Assembly (NCBI GenBank): GCA_913020115.1
Contig: CAJWBQ010000031.1
Location: 1 to 53,431 of the forward strand
Length of the DNA stretch: 53,431 nt
Source: an uncultured Cellvibrionales bacterium
GTDB taxonomy: Bacteria; Pseudomonadota; Gammaproteobacteria; Pseudomonadales; Cellvibrionaceae
Direction: 5' to 3'
A program made the translations under genes and the position numbers. Below are positions 7,704-17,017 of the stretch, piece after piece (position 1 is the stretch's first letter; each line of letters begins with the position of its first letter). The notes beneath the pieces were generated by a model that did no database searches, was not told where the DNA came from, and saw nothing but the letters and a program-made list of their open reading frames with translations.

Positions 7704-8621
7704 TTATCGCTTAAGCTCAAGATTCAATAAACGATGATCTCTACTCACGGGAATAACGGCATCCATTCGGTCTGGCAAGTCTGTTAGCATGAAACGCGTT
7801 AAGCGCTCATAGTGCATTAAAAAATATTTCAGTTCCGCCTCGCCCAATAAACCTTGCTTAGCTTCCTGGCGTCGACCCAAATTTTTCACCTGAGCCATTA
7901 GCTTTTGTTCCTGCAATAAGCGCCAGCCAAAAACACAATCAAAGTCTGGTGCTTTTAGCATGACGTTAAAATCGATTTTATTGAACAATACGGGATAGTG
8001 CGATTCCAGCTGAGCATTCACATAGTTCCGCCATACGCCACTGAGGTCATCATTCAACTCCAGTGTATTAACAGGCTCTAACAGTGCCTCTTCATTCTGA
8101 GCTCTAGCCGCCACACACCAGCCCTCTAGAATCACCACCTCAGCCCGCCCTTGAAATGGGCGCCAGTTCGACAGGGGCAATACATCGTCTATAGATTTAT
8201 CAAAACCGGGCAACAAGGTGCGGCTTGCGTCACTCGCATTTATCAGGCTGTCGATGGTTTCAAGCCCCAGAGAAAGCTGATGAGTGCCGGGGACTCCGCG
8301 TGTTTTCAATAGAGGGTGAACCTCAAGCGCCAGCTTTTCACGGTCAGACTTCGAGAGATATATATCGTCTAGGGACACAAGGGCTGCTGGCAAACCATGA
8401 AGCAGCTCTAAGCACAGCTTTAAAAATTCACTGACTGTAGATTTACCACTTCCCTGGGAGCCGTTTAGGCCGACAACAATAGGCCGACCCATCGCTTGAT
8501 GGCAATTTGAAATTTCTGCGGCGAGAGCACACACCACGCCCTCGACTGCCTGACGGTAACTTGCAGGAAGTGCCAAGCGAGTTATCGCCGCCTGAACAGA
8601 TTGAGTGAATTTTTCCTTCAT
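7704..8621 (-). CDS. D-glycerate 3-kinase-like P-loop kinase
   Basis: Predicted protein of 305 residues. It has a Walker A motif, GLNGSQGSGKST at about 51-62, a LVSLDDIYLS motif around 83-92, and the later FKGRAEV-like segment ending in ILEGWCV. This arrangement matches the plant GLYK / yeast Tda10 (YGR205W) family of phosphoribulokinase-like kinases. Its plant members phosphorylate D-glycerate at the end of photorespiration. The neighbour downstream (8689-10065) is a GlcD-like flavoprotein, so the pair may handle a 2-hydroxyacid. The gap between the two is 67 bases on the same strand, with the flavoprotein gene upstream. Confidence 0.75.
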   Translation of the reverse strand: MKEKFTQSVQAAITRLALPASYRQAVEGVVCALAAEISNCHQAMGRPIVVGLNGSQGSGKSTVSEFLKLCLELLHGLPAALVSLDDIYLSKSDREKLALEVHPLLKTRGVPGTHQLSLGLETIDSLINASDASRTLLPGFDKSIDDVLPLSNWRPFQGRAEVVILEGWCVAARAQNEEALLEPVNTLELNDDLSGVWRNYVNAQLESHYPVLFNKIDFNVMLKAPDFDCVFGWRLLQEQKLMAQVKNLGRRQEAKQGLLGEAELKYFLMHYERLTRFMLTDLPDRMDAVIPVSRDHRLLNLELKR

Positions 8622-8688
8622 GGTGAATTTCAGCCTACACTAAATTTTCCAAGCGGCCTGTACGCCAACAAGCCAAACCACGCTGACT

Positions 8689-10065
8689 TTAGATATCAAT
8701 AACCCGGCCAGGGTTGAGAATATTTTTGGGATCCATAGTTTTCTTCAAGGTTCTCATCAAGTGGAGTTCTTGCTCAGTTCTACTGTGAGCCAGCCAGGGC
8801 TTTTTTTCAACACCAATGCCATGCTCGGCAGATACCGAGCCCTGATAGGGCTCCAATGCACCATAAACAATGCGGTTAACATCCGCATGCGAAGAGTACT
8901 CATCTGCAGGCCGAATAAACAAATGAAGGTTACCATCGGCAATGTGCCCAAATACATAGCAAGTAGACTCCGACCAAGACTCTTCTAGCCTTTGCTTTAA
9001 GTCGCCGACATAGGCGCTCATATTCTTGATGGGCAAGCTCACGTCATAAAGATAGATAGCTTGCCCCGCCAATAACAGTTCAAAATTTTCACGGATGCTC
9101 CAAACTTCCTCACGCTCTGATCCTGACTTTGTAATCACGGCATCTACAATAACTTCGCTTTCCAAGGCCTGCTCTAGCACACTTTGGAACATTTCACTGT
9201 CGCGAGTTTGGCAAGCGCCCTCCAACTCAACAATCACGTAGAACGGATAATTTCTGGCCATAGGCGCTCGGTGCGCCCCATCCACCGTGAGGTCGTCATA
9301 ATATTCACCCCACATCACTTCATAAGCACTCAATGTGCCCGAAAATTCTCGCTGAGCCATCTTCAATAGTGTGAGTACTTTTTCAAAATTTTCCAAGGCT
9401 ACCAAGGCAGTATTTCGGCTGGGCATTTTCGGGTACGTTCGCAATACCGCCCGACTGACAATACCCAGAGTACCTTCCGAGCCGATAAACAACTGCTTTA
9501 GATCATATCCTGCATTGTTTTTTAGCATATAGTTCATAGAAGAGAGCACAGTACCATCAGCCAACACCACCTCTAAACCCAGAACCAAATTACGCATCAT
9601 GCCGTAACGCAGTACATTTATGCCGCCGGCGTTGGTCGATACGTTGCCGCCGATAGTACAGCTGCCTCGGGCGCCTAAATCCAATGGGAATAGCAATTGT
9701 TTTTCTGCCAGCGCCTCTTGCAGACACTGAAGCGTAACACCCGCCTGCACCGTAACCGTGCCGCCCAACTCGTCGACCTCTTCAATTTCAGTCATTTTTT
9801 CTAATGACACAATGACCTCAGAAGGCAAGGACACCGCACCTTCAACACAACCGGTTAAACCACCTTGGGTTACAAGCGCTTGATTAAAGCCGTGACAAAT
9901 TTCCAGGGTTTTACTCAAGTCCTCGGTAGACCTTGGGCACACCATAAGGAGAGACTCGGTTGGAGAGGCATCCCAATAGCTTGTGGCACGCTCACGCAGA
10001 CTTTGCCCACTTATAACAAGCTCGTCTCCCAATGCTTTACCTAGGGCGTTTTTAATCTTATCCAT
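8689..10065 (-). CDS. FAD-binding 2-hydroxyacid dehydrogenase (GlcD/D-LDH/D2HGDH family)
   Basis: Predicted protein of 458 residues of the vanillyl-alcohol-oxidase flavoprotein superfamily. The N-terminal PCMH FAD domain shows GGLTGCVEGAV and GARGSCTIGGNVSTNAGG. The C-terminal FAD-oxidase_C domain carries HIADGNLH and EHGIG. Members oxidise D-lactate, glycolate, D-2-hydroxyglutarate or other 2-hydroxyacids and pass electrons to quinone or cytochrome. The substrate is not predictable. Lack of a GlcE/GlcF pair nearby argues against a glycolate oxidase complex. It is upstream of the glycerate-kinase-like gene on the same strand. Confidence 0.85.
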   Translation of the reverse strand: MDKIKNALGKALGDELVISGQSLRERATSYWDASPTESLLMVCPRSTEDLSKTLEICHGFNQALVTQGGLTGCVEGAVSLPSEVIVSLEKMTEIEEVDELGGTVTVQAGVTLQCLQEALAEKQLLFPLDLGARGSCTIGGNVSTNAGGINVLRYGMMRNLVLGLEVVLADGTVLSSMNYMLKNNAGYDLKQLFIGSEGTLGIVSRAVLRTYPKMPSRNTALVALENFEKVLTLLKMAQREFSGTLSAYEVMWGEYYDDLTVDGAHRAPMARNYPFYVIVELEGACQTRDSEMFQSVLEQALESEVIVDAVITKSGSEREEVWSIRENFELLLAGQAIYLYDVSLPIKNMSAYVGDLKQRLEESWSESTCYVFGHIADGNLHLFIRPADEYSSHADVNRIVYGALEPYQGSVSAEHGIGVEKKPWLAHSRTEQELHLMRTLKKTMDPKNILNPGRVIDI

Positions 10066-10208
10066 AAGGGCTCTCGAAATAGATTTGCTATGCGAAAAAA
10101 CGACTCTCGCGACGTAAAGACGGGCACAAATACCGCATAAGTTACTGATATGTTATGCCATAGGTGCAGGCAAGGCACGCGCGAGATACCCGTCGCTGTT
10201 ATTTGGGC

Positions 10209-10237
10209 AAAAAAAAACCACTCAAATGAGTGGTTTT
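10209..10237 (-). terminator. Rho-independent terminator after the PEP-CTERM-like gene
   Basis: The stem CCACTCA/TGAGTGG (10218-10233), extended by AAAA/TTTT, is followed on the minus strand by nine T. It lies 29 bases past the stop codon at 10266. Confidence 0.85.
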
Positions 10238-10265
10238 CTGTGATCACGGGCGAAAATTTAAAAGC

Positions 10266-10907
10266 TTATTTAGCCTTAGCTTTTCTTCTCACAGCACCTA
10301 GGCCTGCAAGGCCTAAGGTTAACAAGGTTAGCGACCCAGGTATTGGCGTAGCAGTAACTGATACGTCGTCTAAGAAATTACCATAAGTCCATTTATCTTG
10401 TGCAACGGATGAAAACTTCAAGGTGGCGAAATCACCATCGGCAACAAAGCTACCCGAATAAGTGCTCCAGGCGCCAACGATATGATCGGTTAAAGTAAAA
10501 CCGAGGCCATCAACGTCAACACGAAATGCTTCGTTACTGTCTGTCGCACTACCTAGCCTTGCGCCATAAGCAAAAAATAAGTCGTAGGTTTGACCCTTCG
10601 TTGTAGCAAAGGTTTGAGAGATCGACCAAGGGCCGGCATTTTGACTTTGGCCATGAGCATTTAGCTCAGCATGATAATCCCCTTCGTAGGACTCAATCCC
10701 CAAAGTCCCCCACAATTCTATGTTGCTGCCATCCCAACCGGGCACTTCTGAAGAGCTATAGTATTTCCAGCCACCGCCACCGCCAATCGCAGTACCAGTA
10801 GGATCTTCGAAGCCGCCATTAATAATCAAATTGGCACTAAACGACACAGCGCTGAACCCAGCCAGCATTGCACCAAAAATTATTTTCCTAACAGTTCCTT
10901 TGTTCAT
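10266..10907 (-). CDS. Exported protein with a PEP-CTERM-like sorting signal
   Basis: Predicted protein of 213 residues. An N-terminal signal peptide is followed by a DUF642-like beta-sandwich start (NLIINGGFEDP, then VPGWDGSNIELWG). The last ~26 residues have the tripartite plan of PEP-CTERM proteins: a short proline motif, a hydrophobic helix (LTLLTLGLAGLGA) and a basic tail (RRKAKAK). The proline motif is TPIPG rather than VPEP. Such proteins are cleaved and anchored by exosortases, often with exopolysaccharide. No exosortase lies in this window. The ATG at 10907 is preferred over a GTG one codon earlier. Confidence 0.8.
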   Translation of the reverse strand: MNKGTVRKIIFGAMLAGFSAVSFSANLIINGGFEDPTGTAIGGGGGWKYYSSSEVPGWDGSNIELWGTLGIESYEGDYHAELNAHGQSQNAGPWSISQTFATTKGQTYDLFFAYGARLGSATDSNEAFRVDVDGLGFTLTDHIVGAWSTYSGSFVADGDFATLKFSSVAQDKWTYGNFLDDVSVTATPIPGSLTLLTLGLAGLGAVRRKAKAK

Positions 10908-11276
10908 CACGTCTCACTCAATGGGTAAATACAGTAATATTGTTTTTGCTTGCCACAAGCATGATTAGTGCCAATACATACAAGCTATTGATTATAAAGA
11001 AATTTCCTTAAAGTTCATTAAGTTAGGTAAAGCACACGATGTAAAATATATCGACGCTATCTACGTGTCAACTACCGGCCCATATGCATGCTCATTCTGT
11101 CAAAACGCGCCCGGCCCATAAATTCTCGAAACTCTTGGGACCTAGGGCCCGATGAACAACGCCCGAATATAAGCTCCAGACTAGCGCGCAGCATGAACTA
11201 TGATAAGGTATCTCTACGTCGATTGGGCATTCACCCCAACCGCGACAATGGCGCCTTGGAGGAAGACCATTCAAGA

Positions 11277-12059
11277 ATGAAACATTTATTTCTATGTTTA
11301 TTGCTGAACGGAATTTTCACGCCTGCAACGTTCAGCAATGAAGTCGTGAAGTTTGCGATTGGTGAATACCCTCCTTACACCTCGTCCCGCCACTCCAATG
11401 CCCGAATCCTTGAAGTTTTAGTTAGAGCCGCCTTTAAGCAACAGGGCATAGATGTTGAATACGGCTATTACCCTTGGAAGAGAAGCTATGCGCTGGCCAA
11501 GAATGGCGACGTTGACGGAACCTTTCCCTGGCTCAAAAATTCGGGCCGACTGCAAGATTTCTATATCGGCGATCAAGAAATCTATCAAGACCAGGGGGTC
11601 TACTGGCACTTGCGATCCACGCCTTTTGATTGGAGCACGGATGAAGACCTCCGGAAATATAAATTTGGCGTTACCGTGGGGTATACCCGAACCCAAGAGT
11701 TCTACAATACATTGGGCATTAAAGCCGAATCAGAGGTGACAGAGGAATCTAATTTTAAAAAACTACTGGCCGGCAGGATAGATGTTTATCGCACATCAAA
11801 AGTTGTAGGCACTTACCTCGTAGACAGCTTATTTTCAGCCAAATCCAGAAATCGCTTTGTATTCCACCCAAAGGTGAGTGATAGCAGTTTATTTTTTATT
11901 CTTTTTTCAAAAAAAACAGATCGAGGAAAACGTTTAGAAAGGGAGTTTTCAATAGGCTTAGCAAAACTGAAAGCATCAGGGAGGTACCAGAAAATCATTC
12001 AAGGCTTAGATTACTACCGTGAAAAAGTTGCGCCAATAGAACGCCCTGACAAGAAATAG
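11277..12059 (+). CDS. Periplasmic amino-acid-type solute-binding protein (SBP family 3)
   Basis: Predicted protein of 260 residues. The signal peptide MKHLFLCLLLNGIFTPATFS is followed by the family 3 binding-protein pattern VKFAIGEYPPYTS, then DGTFPWLKNSGR and KFGVTVGYTRT. The open frame extends upstream to 11088, but the ATG at 11277 has GGAGGAAG in front and starts exactly at the signal peptide. No permease or ATPase gene is adjacent. It may be an orphan binding protein or a sensory one, as is common for this subtype in marine gammaproteobacteria. Confidence 0.8.
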   Translation: MKHLFLCLLLNGIFTPATFSNEVVKFAIGEYPPYTSSRHSNARILEVLVRAAFKQQGIDVEYGYYPWKRSYALAKNGDVDGTFPWLKNSGRLQDFYIGDQEIYQDQGVYWHLRSTPFDWSTDEDLRKYKFGVTVGYTRTQEFYNTLGIKAESEVTEESNFKKLLAGRIDVYRTSKVVGTYLVDSLFSAKSRNRFVFHPKVSDSSLFFILFSKKTDRGKRLEREFSIGLAKLKASGRYQKIIQGLDYYREKVAPIERPDKK

Positions 12060-12162
12060 AAGCAAAGTCCAGAACGCGAATAAATGTTAAGTGAAGCCGT
12101 AAATTTTAAACCCCGGGAATTAATTGGTACCCATTGTCACCATCAAGTGATACGAGCTTGAT

Positions 12163-12852
12163 CTATTTGGAAAATGACTGAATTTCATCCCTAGTTAAAT
12201 AACGCCATTGCCCAAGCCCAACATCAAGAGAAACACCGCCAATGGCTTCGCGATGAAGCGAGACCACGCGATTACCCACAGCGGCCATCATTCTCTTGAT
12301 CTGATGAAACTTGCCCTCAGTAATGGTCAATAGCACCTCTTTTGACCCAATAATTTTCAGCGAAGCTGGTTGGGTCAAATGCTCTTCGCCCTGTAATTTT
12401 AGGCCATTTTTAAACTTAGCCTCGACGCCATCTGCAATCTCGTAAGATAGTTCTACACGATAAATTTTCTGGCACTTTTTAGATGGGACTGTGATATTAA
12501 ACGACCAACGTCCATCGTCAGTGATTAAAATCAGGCCGGTTGTGTCAGCATCCAAACGACCCACAACATGCAGCTCAGAGGTATTTTTAATATCCAAATA
12601 GTTAAATACAGATGGGTAAAATTCGTCTACATTTGAACAGATGGTGTTCGCCGGTTTATGCATTAGAATGTAACGAAATTCGCGGGCCTTCAGTCTAAGC
12701 CCATCCAGCATCACTGTATTACTTTCATGAACTTGGACGGCTTCATTTGTTACGGTATCGCCATTAACGCAAACGTCGCCGACATTAATTTTCTGAGTAG
12801 CCTCCGCTCTCGTGAATTCCGTACTTTTACAAACAAACCTATCAAGACGCAT
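12163..12852 (-). CDS. rsuA: 16S rRNA pseudouridine synthase, RsuA/RluB family
   Basis: Predicted protein of 229 residues from the ATG at 12852. An N-terminal S4 RNA-binding domain (MRLDRFVCKSTEFTRAEA) is followed by the catalytic domain with the motif GRLDADTTGL (about 98-107), whose Asp after GRL is the nucleophile. Later KCQKIYRVEL and EGKFHQIKRMMAAVG are diagnostic. RsuA isomerises U516 of 16S rRNA. Length and the S4-catalytic order fit RsuA better than RluB, RluE or RluF, although RluF-type relatives cannot be excluded. It is a single gene. Confidence 0.85.
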   Translation of the reverse strand: MRLDRFVCKSTEFTRAEATQKINVGDVCVNGDTVTNEAVQVHESNTVMLDGLRLKAREFRYILMHKPANTICSNVDEFYPSVFNYLDIKNTSELHVVGRLDADTTGLILITDDGRWSFNITVPSKKCQKIYRVELSYEIADGVEAKFKNGLKLQGEEHLTQPASLKIIGSKEVLLTITEGKFHQIKRMMAAVGNRVVSLHREAIGGVSLDVGLGQWRYLTRDEIQSFSK

Positions 12853-12994
12853 TTTGGACAACAATAAAAATAGAAGAGAATATCATTTTTCCCTCTCTGG
12901 CTGACATCTTTAAAAAACCAATGGGAAATGAAAGCGGCAAACAACACCTATGGATAAATCCAGGCGTTGCCAACGCTGGAGCTAACTGGTCTTG

Positions 12995-13618
12995 CTAGTT
13001 TAGCGTTGCCACACCTCTTATAGTTGGCCGAACGATAGACATCGCCTTTCGCATACTCTCATGCCTAATGTTTTGAATATTGAACCCAGCATCTCTTATA
13101 TGCTGCTCTGTCTCTCTGTTAAGGTGGCAGTTTCCGGCTATTTTACGCCAAAACACATTCAGTCGATTCTGCCACTTTCTTCGACTACTCCCAGCTTCAG
13201 CCGCAACATGCTCAAGAAAAACAAAGCTTCCACCAGGCTTCAACACCCTTTTTATTTCTCTCAATGAAGCTTGAACATCTGTAACTGAACAGCACACCAA
13301 TGAGACAAAAACGACATCAAAAAAGTCGTCTTTACTTTCAATGGACTCTCCTGGGCTAGATAACACTACTACATTAGACAGTTTTTTCTGGCTAACCTTT
13401 TCTTCTAGCTGCCCCCTCATATTCGCGTCTGGCTCCGAAAGAAAGATTTCAAGCTCAGAGTTCTTGGGATACAAGGCCAAGCTAGCGCCTGTACCGGCGC
13501 CAATTTCTAAGACTTTACCGCTAACGTTTTTCAGAAGCTCTCGCCTCCAATCAATAAGACAAGCCTCTTCAGTCGACTTCATAAGCTTGTCGTAGAACAA
13601 TGCACCTAAAAATGACAT
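12995..13618 (-). CDS. Class I SAM-dependent methyltransferase (METTL7-like)
   Basis: Predicted protein of 207 residues. The SAM-binding motif I is VLEIGAGTGAS (about 36-46), and post-motif sequences DVVFVSLVCCSV and LKRVLKPGGSFVFLEHV are typical of the Methyltransf_11 group. The C-terminal GCHL-like segment (AGNCHLNRETEQHIRDAGF) resembles METTL7-type thiol or lipid methyltransferases. The substrate is unknown. The gene stands alone, with a 338-base gap upstream. Confidence 0.8.
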   Translation of the reverse strand: MSFLGALFYDKLMKSTEEACLIDWRRELLKNVSGKVLEIGAGTGASLALYPKNSELEIFLSEPDANMRGQLEEKVSQKKLSNVVVLSSPGESIESKDDFFDVVFVSLVCCSVTDVQASLREIKRVLKPGGSFVFLEHVAAEAGSSRRKWQNRLNVFWRKIAGNCHLNRETEQHIRDAGFNIQNIRHESMRKAMSIVRPTIRGVATLN

Positions 13619-13956
13619 GACTTCCTCCTTAAAACCAACGGTACGTTAATAAACTCACAACTAAAGGGCGGCATCCGAGCGTGATACGACAGGCATCCAT
13701 CCTAGGCTCCCTGATCTTAAATAGCTCTGACAAAAAATCAATAACTAAGGTGCTCTTACTTAACTTGCGGAATACGAAGACAATTTTCCACAGCAAATAG
13801 TGCTCATTTTTCACCCAGCTATTATTTAATGGAGGCGCTGTAGAAGCCCCGTTTAGCACTCTAGCAGAAAATACCCCGTATGCGGTATGGCTCACAAACT
13901 ACTTATCGTGATAACTTTTGCCTACCTTTCAATCAATTGTATAGGCAGGAAATACT
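13619..13956. other. Intergenic stretch, nothing recognised
   Basis: This 338-base gap lies between divergent genes. An 88-codon minus-strand frame (13629-13895) has no family match that I recognise and no good RBS, so I leave it out. No clear promoter, repeat or RNA is seen. Confidence 0.5.
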
Positions 13957-14589
13957 GTGACTTTGAAATTTCGATATCTGATCCTTGCGTTTCTCTTCTC
14001 ACCCTTCAACACCCAAGCCGCGACTCAAGATTCTATTAATTCCGTGCAACAAATGTATGTTGCTTACTACGGCCGCCCTGGCGACCCTGGCGGAATAAAT
14101 TTTTGGGCCGAAAAGTTCGATAGCTCGACCAATCTGGACGCTGTTCTCGATAGCTTCGGTAATTCGCAAGAATATAGCGATAACTTCGGTTCATTGGACA
14201 ATGAAACACTTGTCAACGGCCTCTTTCAACAAATGTACAATCGTGATGCTGACCCAGAAGGCTTGAGCTTTTATGTCGGCCGCCTGGAAAGCGGAGCGGC
14301 AACGCTAGCATCCATTGCTAAACAAATCGCTGATGGATCTCAGGAGTCAGACCAAGATTCACTCAACAACAAAATTAGTGTGGCTAATTCCTTCACCGAG
14401 CAACTTGAAGCCAATGATCTAAGCTACAGCAACGCTGATATTGCTAACGCTCAAGCTATTTTAGTCAGCGTTAGTAATTTAGCTGAATCTGTGACTTCAG
14501 CCCTCGATCTTGTTACCGAGTGGGTGCCAACTACCATTGCAAGTACATTTGGCACTAGCCAATGGGGCGACGGATCAACGTACAACTAA
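13957..14589 (+). CDS. Exported DUF4214 protein
   Basis: Predicted protein of 210 residues starting at GTG with AGGA upstream. The signal peptide (MTLKFRYLILAFLFSPFNTQA) precedes a DUF4214 domain with VQQMYVAYYGRPGDPGG and LFQQMYNRDADPEGL units. The N-terminal domain is clearly paralogous to that of the 3824-5035 protein (compare AYYNRPGDPGG). This copy has a Sec signal and lacks the C-terminal beta domains. The next gene (14647) codes for another exported protein 57 bases downstream, so they may be co-transcribed. Confidence 0.8.
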   Translation: MTLKFRYLILAFLFSPFNTQAATQDSINSVQQMYVAYYGRPGDPGGINFWAEKFDSSTNLDAVLDSFGNSQEYSDNFGSLDNETLVNGLFQQMYNRDADPEGLSFYVGRLESGAATLASIAKQIADGSQESDQDSLNNKISVANSFTEQLEANDLSYSNADIANAQAILVSVSNLAESVTSALDLVTEWVPTTIASTFGTSQWGDGSTYN

Positions 14590-14646
14590 GAAACACATTC
14601 GAATAAAAATACGCATACCATCAATTATAATTTAGGGATGACTACT

Positions 14647-15246
14647 ATGTTTAAAAATATTTTGCTCGCCGTCAGCATACTTTCTGTTAGTTCAAGCGCG
14701 CTATCTGAAACGACAATACCCAATGCATTCAGTTTCGGGGACGTTATTGTCGCCGCAAGTATGAACGAAAACTTTGAAGCCGTAAGCACAGGCGTCAATG
14801 CTAACGAGACCGCACTTGCAGCATTGATGGCAAGGGTAGATGCACTGGAACTAAATTCTGGCAGCGTTTCACTCGAAGGAAGCTATCGAGTAACAGGCTT
14901 AGAATTTATGTTAGATAGCTGTGGGGGAGCGCCACAAATTAACCATGCAACAATTACTGGTACCGCCACCTCCAACGGCAGCGTCGTGTCATTTACAAAT
15001 AGTACTGATCGATTTGTACTGCGCAACGGCCATCTAGACAATAATACCAGTGAATTATCGGTCGAAGTATTAAACGATGTCTTTGAACTGGCAATTGATT
15101 CTTCTGGAGCGTTTACAAACCCTGCCATTACCGGTGGAATGAGCGAAGACGGCAGCACATTTATGCTAACGTCAAATTCAGAGGAAAATGAAGATTGTCA
15201 ATCTTACTCCGTCACGCAGATGATTGGTGTTCGACTGCCTCAATAG
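14647..15246 (+). CDS. Exported hypothetical protein
   Basis: Predicted protein of 199 residues with signal peptide MFKNILLAVSILSVSSSALS. A short region (FSFGDVIVAASMNENFEAV) is followed by a heptad-like helix (TALAALMARVDALE), a pattern seen at the start of trimeric coiled-coil surface proteins. The rest is beta-rich, with a likely disulfide pair (DSCGGAP, NEDCQSY). The ATG at 14647 is preferred over 14638 because AGGGA sits directly before the latter, too close to drive it. Function unknown. Confidence 0.65.
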   Translation: MFKNILLAVSILSVSSSALSETTIPNAFSFGDVIVAASMNENFEAVSTGVNANETALAALMARVDALELNSGSVSLEGSYRVTGLEFMLDSCGGAPQINHATITGTATSNGSVVSFTNSTDRFVLRNGHLDNNTSELSVEVLNDVFELAIDSSGAFTNPAITGGMSEDGSTFMLTSNSEENEDCQSYSVTQMIGVRLPQ

Positions 15247-15268
15247 GATCAACTAGCGGCTCTTTATT

Positions 15269-15300
15269 CGGGCCATTCCTCAAAGTATAGGAATGGCCCG
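15269..15300. terminator. Convergent-gene hairpin, probable bidirectional terminator
   Basis: A perfect 12-bp stem (CGGGCCATTCCT 15269-15280, AGGAATGGCCCG 15289-15300) with an 8-base loop lies between two convergent genes. There is no clear T-tract on either side, so intrinsic termination is less sure than the structure. Confidence 0.6.
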
Positions 15301-15310
15301 GACCTGAGAG

Positions 15311-16606
15311 TTACATGTCCCAGGAAACCCCCAATTTAATAAGTTCCTGGTGGTAATTGTAAGTATCAATAGACGAATCATTATCCATATAACTGTATTC
15401 AGCACTAAGCGACCAAGCTTCTGACACCTGCCAATTCACGGCAAGATTTGTCTTCGTGCGTTCATCCTCTCGCAAAATTCCTACGCCGAAATATTGATTG
15501 TCTTTTTGATAATCACTGTCTCGATATTCAAGCCCCCAAACAAATCGCCAATCAGACAAGTGGTAAGTTAATACTGAACCCACACTATGCCGTACTGGCG
15601 AAAAGCTACGAAAGCTTAATATGTTGCTAGAATCTTCGCGATTATCCCGACTGTATTGGTAGTGTAGATCCCATGTCACACTATCACCAAAACGTTGCAG
15701 TACATTAAATTTCAAGAGCTGATTTGTACCCACAAAAGGTTTATATTCACGACTTAAGCTGTCAACTTCTCGCTGACGAACTTTTACACCCCAGTAGTTT
15801 CCGCCGCCAAAACCTTGGACGACTCCGGCCTCTGCGGCAATATTTTGAAGATAACCTTCTCCCTCTAATTCACTAGCATCAATATCAAGCCCCAGATAAA
15901 AATAGCCTTCAGCCCATTGAGTGTATTTACGAACCCCTAACTTGGCGTAGTCTGCATTGTAATCTTTAGTTTCATGATAATTGGACTTATACAACAAACC
16001 GCTGACGGTCCAGCGGTTTGTTGTATATCGATTGCTCTGCCAAGTAAAATACGCGCGAGACTCTATCAGGCTATCACTAATTCCCGTATTTTTTTCCAAT
16101 GATGGTGTTAGCAGATTATCGTAACGACCGAATTCCGTTTTTACTCCTGCCGACCAGCCACTCTGTGATTGCCCCTGATAAACGGCTTTATCTGGCAAGA
16201 GCGATAATTGGCGAGACGACAGCTGAGCGATATCTGGATCTGAAGAAGAGCGACTTAATGTCTTAAAATATTCTCTAGCGAGGTCATATTTCCCTAATTT
16301 CTTTTCAGTGATCGCCAAGTTATAACTTACTAAGTCTTCTGTCGGGTCGAGTTGATTGAGTTCATAAAATGTTTTCTGAGCCAAACTCCACTGCTCAAGC
16401 TTAAAATAGCAAATCGCTAAATTATAGCGAACCTCGGCACTATCATCGCTTTCACTAAGCAACAAAAATAAGTCCGCTGCAGCTTGATATCGGCCCTTTG
16501 AAAAAGCCACACCCGCCTGCTCAAATAAGCCCTTGGACTGAGCCAGTGAAGGGGAACTAAATCCTAAAACAAAAATAAACGTAAAAAAAATAGTAAGGCG
16601 GTTCAC
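15311..16606 (-). CDS. Outer-membrane beta-barrel protein with N-terminal TPR repeats
   Basis: Predicted protein of 431 residues from a GTG start with AGGAA upstream. After a signal peptide (FFTFIFVLGFSSPSLA) come tetratricopeptide units about 25-150 (FSKGRYQAAADLFLLL, VRYNLAICYFKLEQWSLA, VSYNLAITEKKLGKYDLA). The C-terminal two thirds has alternating aromatic strands and ends in LIKLGVSWDM, which suggests an outer-membrane barrel. This TPR-plus-barrel plan resembles Slam-type or exopolysaccharide export proteins. It is last in an array with an ECF sigma, an anti-sigma and a small periplasmic protein, which may control or be controlled by it. Confidence 0.75.
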   Translation of the reverse strand: MNRLTIFFTFIFVLGFSSPSLAQSKGLFEQAGVAFSKGRYQAAADLFLLLSESDDSAEVRYNLAICYFKLEQWSLAQKTFYELNQLDPTEDLVSYNLAITEKKLGKYDLAREYFKTLSRSSSDPDIAQLSSRQLSLLPDKAVYQGQSQSGWSAGVKTEFGRYDNLLTPSLEKNTGISDSLIESRAYFTWQSNRYTTNRWTVSGLLYKSNYHETKDYNADYAKLGVRKYTQWAEGYFYLGLDIDASELEGEGYLQNIAAEAGVVQGFGGGNYWGVKVRQREVDSLSREYKPFVGTNQLLKFNVLQRFGDSVTWDLHYQYSRDNREDSSNILSFRSFSPVRHSVGSVLTYHLSDWRFVWGLEYRDSDYQKDNQYFGVGILREDERTKTNLAVNWQVSEAWSLSAEYSYMDNDSSIDTYNYHQELIKLGVSWDM

Positions 16607-16647
16607 TCAGAGAGTTCCTTTCTTAATAGAGATTATAAACAGCAGCG

Positions 16648-17004
16648 TCATTTAGGCCCTTCGCCTGTTGCCAGAGAATCGTCTGGAATAAGTACCATAA
16701 TAGGACTAGATTCGTTGAGCTCTAATAGGTCTAGGTTTTCGACATTAACTGTGTCTGGAGTCACTTTAACTCTCTTTAGATCTTTGGCTATTTTAAGCTG
16801 CAGTAAAAGTTTATTGGGGCCCGAAATTTTTTTCCCTTTAAACTCACCTTTGGGCAGCAGCTTAATTTTCACCTCATCCATATTCACTTCTTCGCTGTCG
16901 GTCTCAGCCAGCACCTGAGACGTTAGCACCAGGCAGCCGATAGTTAGGCATTGCTTCAGCAATATCCTGAAAATGCTAATAGAAGCCTTCCTACTTATTT
17001 TCAT
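16648..17004 (-). CDS. Small exported protein in the ECF sigma operon
   Basis: Predicted protein of 118 residues from the ATG at 17004, which has GGTGA upstream. Starting further upstream, at 17052, would overlap the anti-sigma gene by 35 bases. The signal peptide (ISIFRILLKQCLTIGCLVLTSQVLA) is followed by a short charged domain (VKIKLLPKGEFKGKKISGP, then LLLQLKIAKDLKRVKVTP). Family not recognised. It lies 13 bases after the anti-sigma stop and 41 bases before the TPR-barrel gene. Confidence 0.65.
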   Translation of the reverse strand: MKISRKASISIFRILLKQCLTIGCLVLTSQVLAETDSEEVNMDEVKIKLLPKGEFKGKKISGPNKLLLQLKIAKDLKRVKVTPDTVNVENLDLLELNESSPIMVLIPDDSLATGEGPK

Positions 17005-17017
17005 GTATATCACCAAA

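Noticed and set aside
10150..10386. Plus-strand frame over the terminator and PEP-CTERM gene end
   Set aside because: It lies opposite a clear gene and a terminator, and its protein has no recognisable pattern.
13629..13895. 88-codon minus-strand reading frame
   Set aside because: No family pattern, poor upstream RBS and composition like the surrounding non-coding DNA; it fills a promoter gap between divergent genes.
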